Shown here: piece after piece, positions 1 through 10,400 of the stretch
How positions within the stretch are numbered: position 1 is the first letter of the stretch
Layout: each line of letters begins with the position of its first letter
Origin: GCA-2719315 sp964448645
Lineage (GTDB): Bacteria; Bacteroidota; Bacteroidia; Flavobacteriales; Flavobacteriaceae
NCBI GenBank assembly: GCA_964448645.1
Contig: CAYUZY010000021.1
Span: 1 to 19,538, forward strand
DNA length: 19,538 bases
Direction: 5' to 3'
Made by a program: the position numbers and the translations under genes
Notes under the pieces: model-generated
Database searches by the model: none
The model's input: only the letters and a program-made list of their open reading frames with translations
What the model was told of the DNA's origin: nothing

Positions 1-3000
1 TCAGTATCTAAAATCCCGTCATTATCATCATCTTGATCAGATGAATTAGGAGTTCCGTCATAATCACAGTCTAAGGAAACTGTTACTTCAAGAGTAATAT
101 TTAAGCTATTAAATGAACAAGCATTTTTAGGGTCCGTTTTGTCAAGTTCTTCTATAACATTAAGAACACCATCTCCATCAATGTCAACATCACATAAATC
201 ACCTATTCCATCTTGATCTAAATCTTTTTGGTCAGCATTAAATATGTTGGGACAATTGTCATAATCACCTTCAATTAGATCATTATCAGAATCTTCCTCA
301 TTATCTAAATTTATAACGAATACATTAACTTTGGCAATTGACTGATATGAAGAGTCTGAATTTAAAGCATCTACATTTAAATATATTATTGAACTAATAT
401 CTCCGTCTAAGATAAAATCATCTTGACCTGTAATTGTAATTTGTTGATTAATATTCCAATTAAAAGAACTAAATGTAAGTTTAGTTTTATTAACCCCTAA
501 TTCGGTTATATCTGATAGTGATATGTCTATTAAAACATTTGATAAAATATTTGTGCCAAGTCTAACATTGATAATAGAAGTAGTTCCATTTTCAGAAACT
601 GTTTCAGGAGTACTAACAATTATAGCAGGAATATCATCATCTTCATTTGTAAGCAACGGGTTAGCAACACTTTCAGCATCAAGACCATCGTGAAAGGCAT
701 CGGCTGAAGTTGGATCTCCTGTAATAAGGTATACTTGTTTATCTCCATCGACAAAAAGATCATCTAGTCCAGTAATTATTATTTGATTAGCTGAAGGATT
801 ATCCCAATTATTATTTAAAATAGTTATAAAGGTTTCATTTAAATTCATTTCCCCGGAAGGCCCAGATAAACTCAGAGGTATAGTAACATCAGCCCCACCA
901 TTTGGCTTCGAAAGCAAACTAAATTGAACTATAACAAAGTCTCCTGATTCACTAGTTGTAAAATCGTTATTTAAAATCGTAACTAATATACCAGGTGCAT
1001 CATTGTCCTGATTAGTCATACTAGCATCAGGAATTGAAGATCCATCTAATAAATCAAAATTAGGATCAGAAGAGTTTACATTTCCAGTTATGATTTTAAA
1101 ATCAATAGAGCCATCACTTGTAGGAGGGGAGTCATCTACTCCTTCAATTGTAATAATCTGCGGTGTACTCCAGTTAGAAGGAGTAAAAGTAACTGAATTA
1201 TTAATTAATTTACCTTCAAGTATATTTGAGGAACTTAAATTAATGGTGACGTCATCATTTGGTTGAGCTGTCAATAAAATTTCAAAGTAACCTGTATCAC
1301 CATCTTCACTAGTAAGATTATCCATAACCGTAACTATTGCGCCAGCAATTTCATTATCATAAGTCACAACTGAAACAGTTTGACTAGGTAAAGAAATATA
1401 ATCTGGGTCCGAACTACTGTTTATAGAAGCTGTAATAGATGTCGTTTGAGTTCCATCAATTATATAATCATCCTCACTGAAAAGAGTTATTACTTGAGGT
1501 ATATTCCAATTTACAGGAGTGAAAGTTAAAAAGTTTTTGTCTAAACTAACTTCACTAGAGTCTGTATTATTTAAATCAATAATGACATCAGAAGTTGGAG
1601 TAGCGTTAAGGACAATTGTAAATTGAGCTGTTAATGTATTACTTTCGGTTAATGATCCAACAACTGGATTAACTGTATAACCAGGCGCATCATTATCTTC
1701 AGTAATTACGCTAACAGTTTTACTACTTGCTCCTGTAAAAGAAGGGTCAGAGCTAGGGTTTACAGAACCTGTTATTATTGTTGTTTGATCTCCATCAAAA
1801 ATTAACTCATCAACGCTATCAACTACAACAAGAATTGGAATATTCCAGTTTGCTGGAGTGAATGTTACACTCGTTGTTGCCAAAGAGGCTTCTGTTAGAT
1901 CTCCACTCGAAAAGTTAATTTCGACGTTCGTGGCTGGTATTGCGGTAAGAACTACTGAAAAATTAACTGAATTAAGAGGTTGTTCAGTTAAATTTCCACT
2001 TATAGGCCCTAAAATAAAATCTCCAATATCATTATCTTTAGTTACCACAGTAACTGTTTGACTTGCTAAACCAAAAAAGTTTGAATCAGAAGAAGCGTCT
2101 ATTTCTGCAGTAATTGATGTTGTTTGATCACCATCTACCAAAAGTTCATCAACACTATTTAAAATAATTGTTTGAGTTACATTCCAGGTTGCACTGGTAA
2201 AAGTTAAAGTACTGGTACCTATAATTTTTTCACTTGCATCACTATTAATAAGGTTTATAAAAACATCATTTATAGGTTGTCTAGTTAAAATTACTGTAAA
2301 GGAAGCAGTTGTTGTATCGCTTTCAGTCAGTGTTCCAACTACTGGGCTTACAATATAACCACCAGTATCATTATCAAATATAGTGACATCAAAGTTTAAT
2401 GGACCAATATTGTCAAAACAATCATCACTTGAAGGGTCAGCATCTAATGTTAAAGTACCAGTTACAGTTCCATCAATTATTAATTCATCAACAGCACTCA
2501 GAGTTGCAGATTGAGAAGTGCTCCAATTTGAACTATTAAAATTAAAAGAAGAAGGGGTTAATGTAAATTGACCAGCTGGACTTGTAGTTAAGTTTATTGT
2601 AACAGTACTAGATGGTTGATCAGTAAGAGCAAAGCCAAAAATATCGTTAGCTCCTCCTTCAGTAACTGAAAGTCCTGTTCCCCCATAAGTTATAACACCT
2701 GGTTGAACAAAATCTAAAGTTGCTGTAGCTGAAATAGAAAAACAAACAAATTCATCTTTTGATATTACAACTCTATATAGACTATCATCTAATGTATTTG
2801 AATCTGGAGCTGTTAATGTTAGTGTTGGAGACGTTACACCTGAATATAAAGCATTATTAGCTAAGTTATCCCACACACTAGTTGCCGTATTATATTTTTG
2901 CCATAAAAAAACTGTATCTGATAAACTGCTTGAAGCTGTAAAAGAAGTATTATCTCCTGGACATATTTTGACATCTTGCGGTTCTATAGTAAATGTAGGA

Positions 3001-5732
3001 GAAACAGTATATTCTAGAAAGTCTTGTACACCATTTGTATTTAAATCATTAGGAGTAGTATAGCCTTCACCTTGATTGTTTACTTTTCCAGGTTCTGCAG
3101 CTAACATTCCATCAACAGTAATAGGGTTTGTTCCAATTTTTCCATTAGAATCCCCATCAGAAAATCCTGCTTCTATAGTATCATAACAGCCATCTCCATC
3201 ACTATCTATATCATAAAGATTATAAATGGAGTCAGAATCCGTATCTATTGGAAGGTATTTCATTGATAAAACACCATTAAACACTGAGTTTCCTCCAGTA
3301 TTTTCAGTAATATGTTTAAAAGTAAATTCTGTTATAGCATCGGCTTGAAAAGAAAATTTATCAGCAGCAGATGCAGTACCATCAAAAGTGAATAGAATTT
3401 CATTAGAAGTTATAGTTACTATACCAGAATCATAAATTCCATTTTGATTGGTATCAATTTGAAGTTCATCTCCAGGATCTAGGAGTGTTATTGTAAGTGA
3501 GACAGGTAAAACACTTACTGAATATTTTTCTCCCGCTTGAAGAGTGTGAGTAAAGTTGACATCTTCATCTAAAACAATATTAACTGGTTGTGTAAAAGAA
3601 ACAGTATAAGTTCCATTTTTAGTTCCTCCTCCTGAAGTAATGGTTGATACAAAAGCTCCGGAAGATTGACCAGTTAAAGAAACTCCACTTCCATTACTTG
3701 TAAAAACAGCTGAGGGGATTGAGGTGTCAGTTGTAGTATCAGAAAAAACAATCATAGGATCATTGATGGTAGAAATATCAAGAAGGTCAATAGCTCTAGA
3801 TTCTACAGTATTATAAATACCATCTTGATCAATATCTACATCGATATTATTGATTATTCCGTCTCCATCAAGATCTAAAGGACAATTACTTACTTTTTTA
3901 GGATTAGATTCTAATCGAAAATTTTTGGCTCCGCAATTAATTATTCCAATAGCTTTGTAAAACCCAACATTTGTTGGAGTTACAGTTGCTGTTGACCATC
4001 CAGGTATATTAGTATAGGTTACAGTTCCAGTACCATTCCAATACTCCCATTCTATGGAATCAAAATCTGAATCATTAGAAATACTTAAACTGACGTTTGG
4101 GATACAATCTCCCAATGATGAACTTGAAGCGCTGTTAAAATTATTATCAGGAGGTGAGGGAAATCCAGAATAAAATGCTCCAGCAGTAGCACTTCCACTT
4201 GAATTATAATAAGCTGCATATAATTCGGCTCTACTACCATCAGGATAGTTAGAAAATATAGATACATTCCCATTTAAACCAATAATTTTATAGGTAGTAT
4301 AGCTTGTATTTCCGGTTATAGCTCTACCGTTAGATTTCTCAGCACCAGTTGCACCATCACTAATATTATTTATTGATACTCCAACGGTTGTAAAATCACC
4401 TGTCCAAGTTGGTGTTGTGTTATTTTGATCTACAATAGTTACTGATGCAGTAGCTGGCGCAACAATTGTTACAAAGGTGTTCCAATCAGCATTAGCAGCA
4501 TTTCTAATTTGAGGTATTGTTTCTACAGTTTCATTACTAGTACATGATAATGGAGGCACAAAATACATGTCTGTATTTGCAGTATTTCCATTAGTAACTG
4601 CTTGATAAGCATAAGCATTATTTGAGGTTCTAACATATATATTTCCTCCATCATTACCTGGGGGATTAGAATATTGGTTTCCCTCTATAGAAAAATATTG
4701 TCCAGCTGTAAGTGTTACTGTGGCCGAATCACTTCCATTTAAAAAAACTGCAGTATTATCCTCATGAGCAACAATAATAGCATTATCATAATCATCACCA
4801 GCATTTGGATTTCCCTCAATAAAAATAAATTCATTTCCTATTTTATCAAGACCTACAATCTGGTCTATACCATGGTCCCTTCCAGTATCTCCTTCTGACA
4901 TACTTCCGTTAGCCGCTCCTGTAATAACTGCAATATTTTTATCTGATTCAATTAACATACCAATAAGGGCATCTCTATTAGTTATTGGATATGGAAATCC
5001 TTGTGCTGCTGTGGGAGGGTTTTCTGTGTTAGCGCCATTTTGAGGTACTATTGTAGCTATAACAAAAGTTTCAAATTGATTAAGTCCTATCTCAATATCA
5101 GCAATATTTCCAGCTCCGTCATAAACTTCTACAATATTTTCCATATCAGCGAATCCACTACCTGCATTATTATTTATATCACTGAAGGTTACTGTTGTTA
5201 TTCCTGCTTCAACTGCCATTACTGAAGAAAAATTTAAGTAATTAGCATCAGTGGGTATTCCGTTTGTGAAGCCTCCGGCACGAAAAGATTTACCAAGTGC
5301 TGCCGCACCCTTACTTACGAGTCCACTTGCTTGGGCAGTAGCTCGGTATCTAATATTTACATAAATGGGAGCATCTGCTTCTATGTAATAGCCTCTATCT
5401 GAGATTACATTCCCTGTTTCTGCAGCAGTTATGAAGAGTTGACCAAAATTATTGCCATTTGGAATTCTATAATAATCAGTATTTTCAACTATTGCTTCAC
5501 CAGGGGTTAATCTATCAATTGTACCCGTAATACTTGTAGCATTACTAATAGGAAGAGGCCATATAGTATAATTTACTGGATCAGTACTGGATGTTGATAT
5601 ATATATCCATTGATCCTGAAAATCATCTGCATTTCCACCAGCTGCCGCTAAAGGAGGTATATAATGATATTTACTTGCTTGAGAAAAAACAATTAAAGGA
5701 AAAATAAAGAATATAAAATATAGCCCTCTCAA
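1..5732 (-). CDS. Giant secreted multidomain surface protein (Calx-beta-like and TSP3 repeats), C-terminus outside window
   Basis: The open frame runs without a stop from a TTG at 5730-5732 to the left edge, about 1,910 codons. Residues 1-18 form a signal peptide (hydrophobic run ending FSQ). Residues ~20-520 resemble the IgGFc-binding-type N-terminal domain common in flavobacterial adhesins (HYIPPL..., QWIYIST). Next come an Ig-like segment (~543-610), a TSP3-like calcium stretch (DLDGDG, ~615-640), a domain I cannot name (~645-830), a second TSP3 stretch (DIDSDGDG, ~832-900) and an Ig-like domain (~912-1003). Seven Calx-beta-like repeats of 112-122 residues follow (~1012-1810), then more TSP3 motifs to the edge. 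TTG is chosen because an in-frame TAA lies five codons upstream, no ATG lies between, and the signal peptide begins there. By family, such proteins are usually exported by the type IX system and act in adhesion or gliding; the sorting domain that would show this is off-window, so that role is inferred. Confidence 0.85.
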   Translation of the reverse strand, partial: MRGLYFIFFIFPLIVFSQASKYHYIPPLAAAGGNADDFQDQWIYISTSSTDPVNYTIWPLPISNATSITGTIDRLTPGEAIVENTDYYRIPNGNNFGQLFITAAETGNVISDRGYYIEADAPIYVNIRYRATAQASGLVSKGAAALGKSFRAGGFTNGIPTDANYLNFSSVMAVEAGITTVTFSDINNNAGSGFADMENIVEVYDGAGNIADIEIGLNQFETFVIATIVPQNGANTENPPTAAQGFPYPITNRDALIGMLIESDKNIAVITGAANGSMSEGDTGRDHGIDQIVGLDKIGNEFIFIEGNPNAGDDYDNAIIVAHEDNTAVFLNGSDSATVTLTAGQYFSIEGNQYSNPPGNDGGNIYVRTSNNAYAYQAVTNGNTANTDMYFVPPLSCTSNETVETIPQIRNAANADWNTFVTIVAPATASVTIVDQNNTTPTWTGDFTTVGVSINNISDGATGAEKSNGRAITGNTSYTTYKIIGLNGNVSIFSNYPDGSRAELYAAYYNSSGSATAGAFYSGFPSPPDNNFNSASSSSLGDCIPNVSLSISNDSDFDSIEWEYWNGTGTVTYTNIPGWSTATVTPTNVGFYKAIGIINCGAKNFRLESNPKKVSNCPLDLDGDGIINNIDVDIDQDGIYNTVESRAIDLLDISTINDPMIVFSDTTTDTSIPSAVFTSNGSGVSLTGQSSGAFVSTITSGGGTKNGTYTVSFTQPVNIVLDEDVNFTHTLQAGEKYSVSVLPVSLTITLLDPGDELQIDTNQNGIYDSGIVTITSNEILFTFDGTASAADKFSFQADAITEFTFKHITENTGGNSVFNGVLSMKYLPIDTDSDSIYNLYDIDSDGDGCYDTIEAGFSDGDSNGKIGTNPITVDGMLAAEPGKVNNQGEGYTTPNDLNTNGVQDFLEYTVSPTFTIEPQDVKICPGDNTSFTASSSLSDTVFLWQKYNTATSVWDNLANNALYSGVTSPTLTLTAPDSNTLDDSLYRVVISKDEFVCFSISATATLDFVQPGVITYGGTGLSVTEGGANDIFGFALTDQPSSTVTINLTTSPAGQFTLTPSSFNFNSSNWSTSQSATLSAVDELIIDGTVTGTLTLDADPSSDDCFDNIGPLNFDVTIFDNDTGGYIVSPVVGTLTESDTTTASFTVILTRQPINDVFINLINSDASEKIIGTSTLTFTSATWNVTQTIILNSVDELLVDGDQTTSITAEIDASSDSNFFGLASQTVTVVTKDNDIGDFILGPISGNLTEQPLNSVNFSVVLTAIPATNVEINFSSGDLTEASLATTSVTFTPANWNIPILVVVDSVDELIFDGDQTTIITGSVNPSSDPSFTGASSKTVSVITEDNDAPGYTVNPVVGSLTESNTLTAQFTIVLNATPTSDVIIDLNNTDSSEVSLDKNFLTFTPVNWNIPQVITLFSEDDYIIDGTQTTSITASINSSSDPDYISLPSQTVSVVTYDNEIAGAIVTVMDNLTSEDGDTGYFEILLTAQPNDDVTINLSSSNILEGKLINNSVTFTPSNWSTPQIITIEGVDDSPPTSDGSIDFKIITGNVNSSDPNFDLLDGSSIPDASMTNQDNDAPGILVTILNNDFTTSESGDFVIVQFSLLSKPNGGADVTIPLSLSGPSGEMNLNETFITILNNNWDNPSANQIIITGLDDLFVDGDKQVYLITGDPTSADAFHDGLDAESVANPLLTNEDDDIPAIIVSTPETVSENGTTSIINVRLGTNILSNVLIDISLSDITELGVNKTKLTFSSFNWNINQQITITGQDDFILDGDISSIIYLNVDALNSDSSYQSIAKVNVFVINLDNEEDSDNDLIEGDYDNCPNIFNADQKDLDQDGIGDLCDVDIDGDGVLNVIEELDKTDPKNACSFNSLNITLEVTVSLDCDYDGTPNSSDQDDDNDGILDT
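306..2690 (-). repeat. Seven tandem Calx-beta-like protein repeats (~339 bp unit)
   Basis: Each unit ends in an acidic DND/DNE/DDD motif, encoded with low coordinates 2367, 2028, 1689, 1350, 999, 633 and 297. The intervals are 339, 339, 339, 351, 366 and 336 bases, or 113, 113, 113, 117, 122 and 112 residues. Shared marks in each unit are an LTES- or SE-type strand, an FTP.NWN.PQ strand, a VDE...DG.QT turn and a closing T.DND. The first unit starts near 2690 (GLSVTEGG). The DNA copies are clearly diverged, so these are old protein-domain duplications rather than recent DNA repeats. The acidic inter-domain motifs suggest calcium-stiffened rods, as known for Calx-beta domains. Confidence 0.85.
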
Positions 5733-5748
5733 CTTAATTAAAATTTAA

Positions 5749-5756
5749 CAAATGTA
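5749..5756 (-). promoter_or_regulatory. Probable -7 promoter element of the giant surface protein
   Basis: On the minus strand this reads TACATTTG, a full match to the Bacteroidota -7 consensus TAnnTTTG, 16 bases before the TTG start. The leader would be only about ten bases. I see no good TTTG at the usual -33 distance, so the call rests on one box. Confidence 0.45.
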
Positions 5757-5822
5757 CTTAAAATCAAATATTTAGTTAATCATAATAAAATAAAACATAA
5801 TAATTCAATATATTAAATTCAT

Positions 5823-5830
5823 TATATTTG
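5823..5830 (+). promoter_or_regulatory. Probable -7 promoter element of the TPR lipoprotein / sensor-phosphatase unit
   Basis: TATATTTG matches the Bacteroidota -7 consensus TAnnTTTG and lies 23 bases upstream of the ATG at 5854. A matching -33 TTTG is not evident. Together with the box at 5749-5756 it makes the 121-base gap 5733-5853 a divergent promoter region. Confidence 0.5.
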
Positions 5831-5853
5831 AATCAATAAAATCTTATCCTAAA

Positions 5854-7437
5854 ATGAAAAAATATATTTATTTATTTTTCATTTCAGCTTTCATAATAGG
5901 TTGTTCTGAAAAAAAAGAAGTACTTGAAATTCCTTTAACCTCTAATTCAGAAGAAGCAATAGAATTGTTTCAAAATGAAGTTTTTAGACCAAAAACTGCT
6001 TACAGGACATACAGTCCTGCTATTAATAATGCAATTGTTAAATGTTTAGAATTAGATCCAAAGTTTTATTTAGCTCAAGCTATTTATGGTAATCTTTCAT
6101 TTCAATTGAAACCAGAGGAGAGGAGAGAGAAAATAACCCTTGCTTACAATAATATTGAAAACGTTTCTGAGATTGAGGGCGCTCTAATCAGTTCAATCTA
6201 TGAAAATAGAATAAATGGTAATTTGTTGAAAGCAGAAGAAATTTTAGAGGATATAGTTAAAAAATATCCTGATTACTATTATTTAAGAATTTATTTGGGT
6301 GAGTTTCAAAATATTATTGCTTTAAATCCAAAAAAATCTAAAAAGTCATGGGAGGAAGCTTTAAGAATTGATCCAGATAATTCCTTGGCTAAATTACTTT
6401 TATCTCAACTTCATTATGTCACCACTGTTGATTTTCAATTATTACCAAGGGATCAAGTAGATACTGAAAAAGCTATTAAATTAATTAAGGAAGTTGAAAA
6501 AGCTGAACCTAATAATTACATATGCCCAAGACTTTTAGGAAATTTGTATCGCCTTACAGGTGATTTTGATCAGTCAATAAATGAATATGAAAAAGCGATG
6601 AAATTAATTGGTGATGAAAGCTCTCTAGAATATGCTCGAGTTGTTCTTGTTAATGCTCATAATTTTGTTTTTAAAGAAGAATATGAAAAAGCTCGAGAAC
6701 TTTATCAAAAGTCAATAAATACATTTAGAACTAATGGGTCAGAAAATGTTGGAACTGCATTATGGTCAACAAACACATATATGTATGAGAAAAAATATGA
6801 TGAGGCAATTAAAGCTATAGAAAAGGTTGAAGAATGGGTTAATTCAAAGAAAGATATGAGTGAATTACAAAGAAATTATCAATTATATCAATGTGATTTT
6901 GAGAAATTTTTGACCTATGGTCATAGTCAAATGAAGGAAGATGCATATAAAAGTGTTCAAAATATGAACAATCATGCAGAAGTATCAAAAAAAATAAGAA
7001 AACAATTTGCTTCATCAGAATCTGAGATTGAAAGAATTGATTTAGAAGTTGAAATTAATAAAGGCTTCATGAATGTGTGGTATTTAATTTTATTTGGGGA
7101 ATTCGAAGAAGCTTCAGAAAAACTTAAATCATATTCTCAATTATCAAGTTCTTATTTAGTTTATGACTCAAAGGCTATGATAAATTTTTATAAACTTTCA
7201 GGTTATTTAAATTTAATGTCTGGAAATGTTGACGCTTCACTTTCATTTTATAATCAAATACCAAGGGAACTTTTAGATGCAGATAACTATCACCTTTATT
7301 TTTATGCTCTAGCTACTAAAGCAAAAGGAAATAAGGAAAAAAGTAACGAACTTTTTGAGTATTTAGCTAATTATAATTTTGCTGGATGGGCTAATTCAAT
7401 TATTAGGTCTTTAGCTCAGGGTCAATTAAAGGCTTAG
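5854..7437 (+). CDS. TPR-repeat lipoprotein
   Basis: A 527-residue protein with a lipoprotein signal: a short basic start, a hydrophobic run and the lipobox IIGC with the lipidated cysteine at residue 17. The rest is almost all alpha-helical with degenerate tetratricopeptide units, for example around A..LELDPKFYLAQAIYGN (~60-85), KKYPDYYYLRIYLGEF, A..DPDNSLAKLLLSQ, AEPNNYICPRLLGNLYRLTGDFDQSINEYEKAM (~205-245), EEYEKARELYQKSI and KKYDEAIKAIEKVEEW, with further helical hairpins to the end. It should be anchored in the inner or outer membrane facing the periplasm. The next gene begins 25 bases downstream on the same strand, so the two are probably co-transcribed. A partner or scaffold role for the propeller sensor is inference. 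I see no enzymatic motif. It is not SusD-like in length or motif. Confidence 0.85.
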   Translation: MKKYIYLFFISAFIIGCSEKKEVLEIPLTSNSEEAIELFQNEVFRPKTAYRTYSPAINNAIVKCLELDPKFYLAQAIYGNLSFQLKPEERREKITLAYNNIENVSEIEGALISSIYENRINGNLLKAEEILEDIVKKYPDYYYLRIYLGEFQNIIALNPKKSKKSWEEALRIDPDNSLAKLLLSQLHYVTTVDFQLLPRDQVDTEKAIKLIKEVEKAEPNNYICPRLLGNLYRLTGDFDQSINEYEKAMKLIGDESSLEYARVVLVNAHNFVFKEEYEKARELYQKSINTFRTNGSENVGTALWSTNTYMYEKKYDEAIKAIEKVEEWVNSKKDMSELQRNYQLYQCDFEKFLTYGHSQMKEDAYKSVQNMNNHAEVSKKIRKQFASSESEIERIDLEVEINKGFMNVWYLILFGEFEEASEKLKSYSQLSSSYLVYDSKAMINFYKLSGYLNLMSGNVDASLSFYNQIPRELLDADNYHLYFYALATKAKGNKEKSNELFEYLANYNFAGWANSIIRSLAQGQLKA

Positions 7438-7462
7438 ATTACTGTAAACTAAAATTTTTAGG

Positions 7463-10400
7463 ATGTTAAAAAAAACTCTGACATTAGTGGGATTACTATC
7501 TTTCTCATTAATGTTAGGACAATTTTCAAAATCTAATATAGAGCTTAGTTCCAATTTTGTAGAAAGTATTTTATTAGATAAAAGAGGGGGAGAGTGGATT
7601 GGAACAGATGAAGGTTTAAATTTGATCACTCATTCTGATAATAACTCCTTTTATTCAAATATTTCAAATAAAAAAGGACTTTTAAATTCTGAAATTTATC
7701 ATATAGAAGAAATTAATAATGGATTTATTGCAGCTTTTTCAAATGACGGAATAAGTATTTTTAACCCTAAAACTTTTAGCTTTAAAAGGTTGGTCTTAAA
7801 TTCAAGTCCTATTTCTATTTACAAGGATAGTTTGAAAAACAGTTATTGGGTTACAACTTCTTCCTCTGGAATTTATCAAATTAACAATAATTTTGAAATA
7901 GAATTAAATTTAACATATGATCCTTTAAACCCTTTATCATTATCATACTCTAAATTTGACATTGAGAATAAAAACACTTTAATTGATTTAGAAGAAGACG
8001 AATCAGTTTATATAGCTAGTTCAAATGGATTTAATGTTTATGATAGAACTCAAAAAACAATTAAAAGATATTTTAAGAAAAGATCATCGAATTTATTATC
8101 AAACAATATAAATCAAATTCATAGAATTTCTGATTCAGAATTATTAGTTAACACTGATAGAGGTATAAATATTTTTAACACAAATTCTAAAAATTTTTCT
8201 AATAAAATAATTGCTGATGGAAAAAATGTTGAACAATTATTCGAAATAAATAAAAATAATTTTGTCTTTATTTCTGATGGTAAACTTTTTAGTTTTAATC
8301 TTAATGACTCAAAACTAGATGTTGAACTTAAATTTGAATTAAATATTTCTGAAAACAAAAATATTAGATTTATAAAAGAAAAATCAAATTTGTATGGATT
8401 TTCAAAAGGAAGTCAAGAATTAGTCAAAGTTGATTTGGATAATTTTGAAAAAGACGTTTTTAATTTTTCTGCAATTATTCAAACTATTAATTTAACTGAC
8501 AATAATAAAATTTTAGTTGGAACAAGTGAAGGCCTTTATAAAGAAATTGAAAAACAAAATCTTGTTAAAAATGATAATTTAAAAGCTGGAGTTTATTTCT
8601 ATGAAATATCAAAAAATCGAAGAGTTTTAATATATAGTGACTATATCATTGTTGAAGATTTAGTTAATAAGAAAAAAGAAAAAATAAATTTTTCTGAAAA
8701 TTTAAAAGTTGACCCCGAAACAATCTTTCAATTAAATAATAATCTTTTATTTATCGGTAATAAAAATTTAAATGTATTTGATTTTAAATCTTCTAAGTTT
8801 TATAATAATTTATTTGAAATCGAAGATTTATTAAACGGTTATTTGCATAATTTTAAATTGATTAATTCTAATCTTTATGTTTCAACTCAAAATGGGATTG
8901 TTAGATATATAATTCCTAAAGTAATTGATCGGAATTTTAAAAATAATTTATTAGCCAGTCAAATAAATTATGAGTTTAATTCTCTTTTAAATTCTGATGT
9001 TCCCAAAAAATTTTCAGATATCTATGAGATTGATGATTTGATCTGGGTATCAGATATGGATGAAGGACTAAAGTTATATGATAAAAGTCTAAACAATTTT
9101 ATTAAAGATTTTATTTACGAGGATGGAAATGACAAGACTTTGGCTACTAAATCAGTCACCAAATTATTTTATAATAAAGATATTAACTCATTATTAATTG
9201 CATCAAGAGGAGACGGTCTTTTCTCATTAAATTTAAAGGATACTATATTTAAAAATATAACAGTTAAAGATGGACTATTATCAAACAATATATCTGATTT
9301 TATAAAAACGGATAATCATATTTGGATTCAAACTGGAGATGGAATTAATTTTATTGATAATAATAATCAAATAAGAAACATAAATAATGTTGATGGATTA
9401 AATATTAAAATATTTCATAGAAAAGCTTTACATTCTGATAATAACAATATAATTGTTTCTGGATTAGATAATATTCAAAAATTTAATATTAATAAAATTG
9501 ATGAACTTCAAAAAGAAGAATTTAATTTAAACATATTAAAAATTGTAGGCTATAATAAACAAAATCAACCTAGTATTTTAACTTTAAATGAAGATAATTT
9601 AATAGAAATTGATAATTCTATAAGTTCAGTTGAAATAAGTCTTTTTACAAACTCTAAGATTAAAGCAAATCAGATTAAATATTTTATTTCATCAGATATA
9701 TATGAAGATATAATATCAAATGGATATAATAATAAAATTCAACTAAATTCAATTCCTTTATACACTTCGGAGTTCAAACTTAGTGCAATAAATGGAAGTG
9801 GAGATAAAAGTCAAAATATTATTTCTCTGAAAATAAAAAATAATCCTCCAATTTGGTTAAGAATAGAATCAATTGTGGCTTATTTTATTTTATTAATTAG
9901 TATAGTATATTTTATAGTTAAGTTTAAGGATAATCAAACTAAAAAAAGACTAGAAGGCGAACGTAAAAACAAAGAATTGGAAGAGGCCAAAAGCCTTCAA
10001 AATAGTATGCTTCCAAAGGTGTTGCCAGTTATAGATGGTTTTGAAATAAGTACATATCTTAAATCCGCAACAGAAGTAGGTGGAGATTATTATGATTTCT
10101 TTTATAAGAAAGGAGAGTATTTTTATGCTATTTGCGGAGATGCAACTGGACATGGTGTTATTTCAGGAATAATGGTTTCTGTTACTAAAGCTGGTTTAAA
10201 TGGAGTTCCTATGGGACCTCCTACTAAAATTTTAGGACAGCTTAATAGGATTGTTAAACGAGTTAATTTTGGAAGACTTAGAATGAGTTTAAGTGTTGCA
10301 AAATTTAATAAAAACTCAGTTGAATTATCTTCTGCTGCTATGCCTCCAACTTATTATTTTTCAAATGAATCTAATAAAACGCAAGAAATATTAGTTCCTA

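Noticed and set aside
306..2690. Regularly spaced repeats considered as a CRISPR array or satellite
   Set aside because: The period is ~339 bases, copies are diverged at DNA level and conserved at protein level in one frame, so they are domain repeats.
1858..5225. Small open frames of 62-74 codons at 1858-2061, 4085-4273 and 5001-5225
   Set aside because: All lie inside the continuous minus-strand frame of the giant surface protein, which has clear domain repeats and a signal peptide; they are shadows.
1..5732. Possible frameshift or break in the giant surface protein
   Set aside because: The frame at the left edge is the same as that of the TTG start, and every domain I read along it is in frame without stops.
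7426..10153. Minus-strand open frames at 7426-7629, 8119-8358 and 9950-10153
   Set aside because: They are antisense to the propeller-phosphatase gene, have low-complexity translations and show no start or promoter context.
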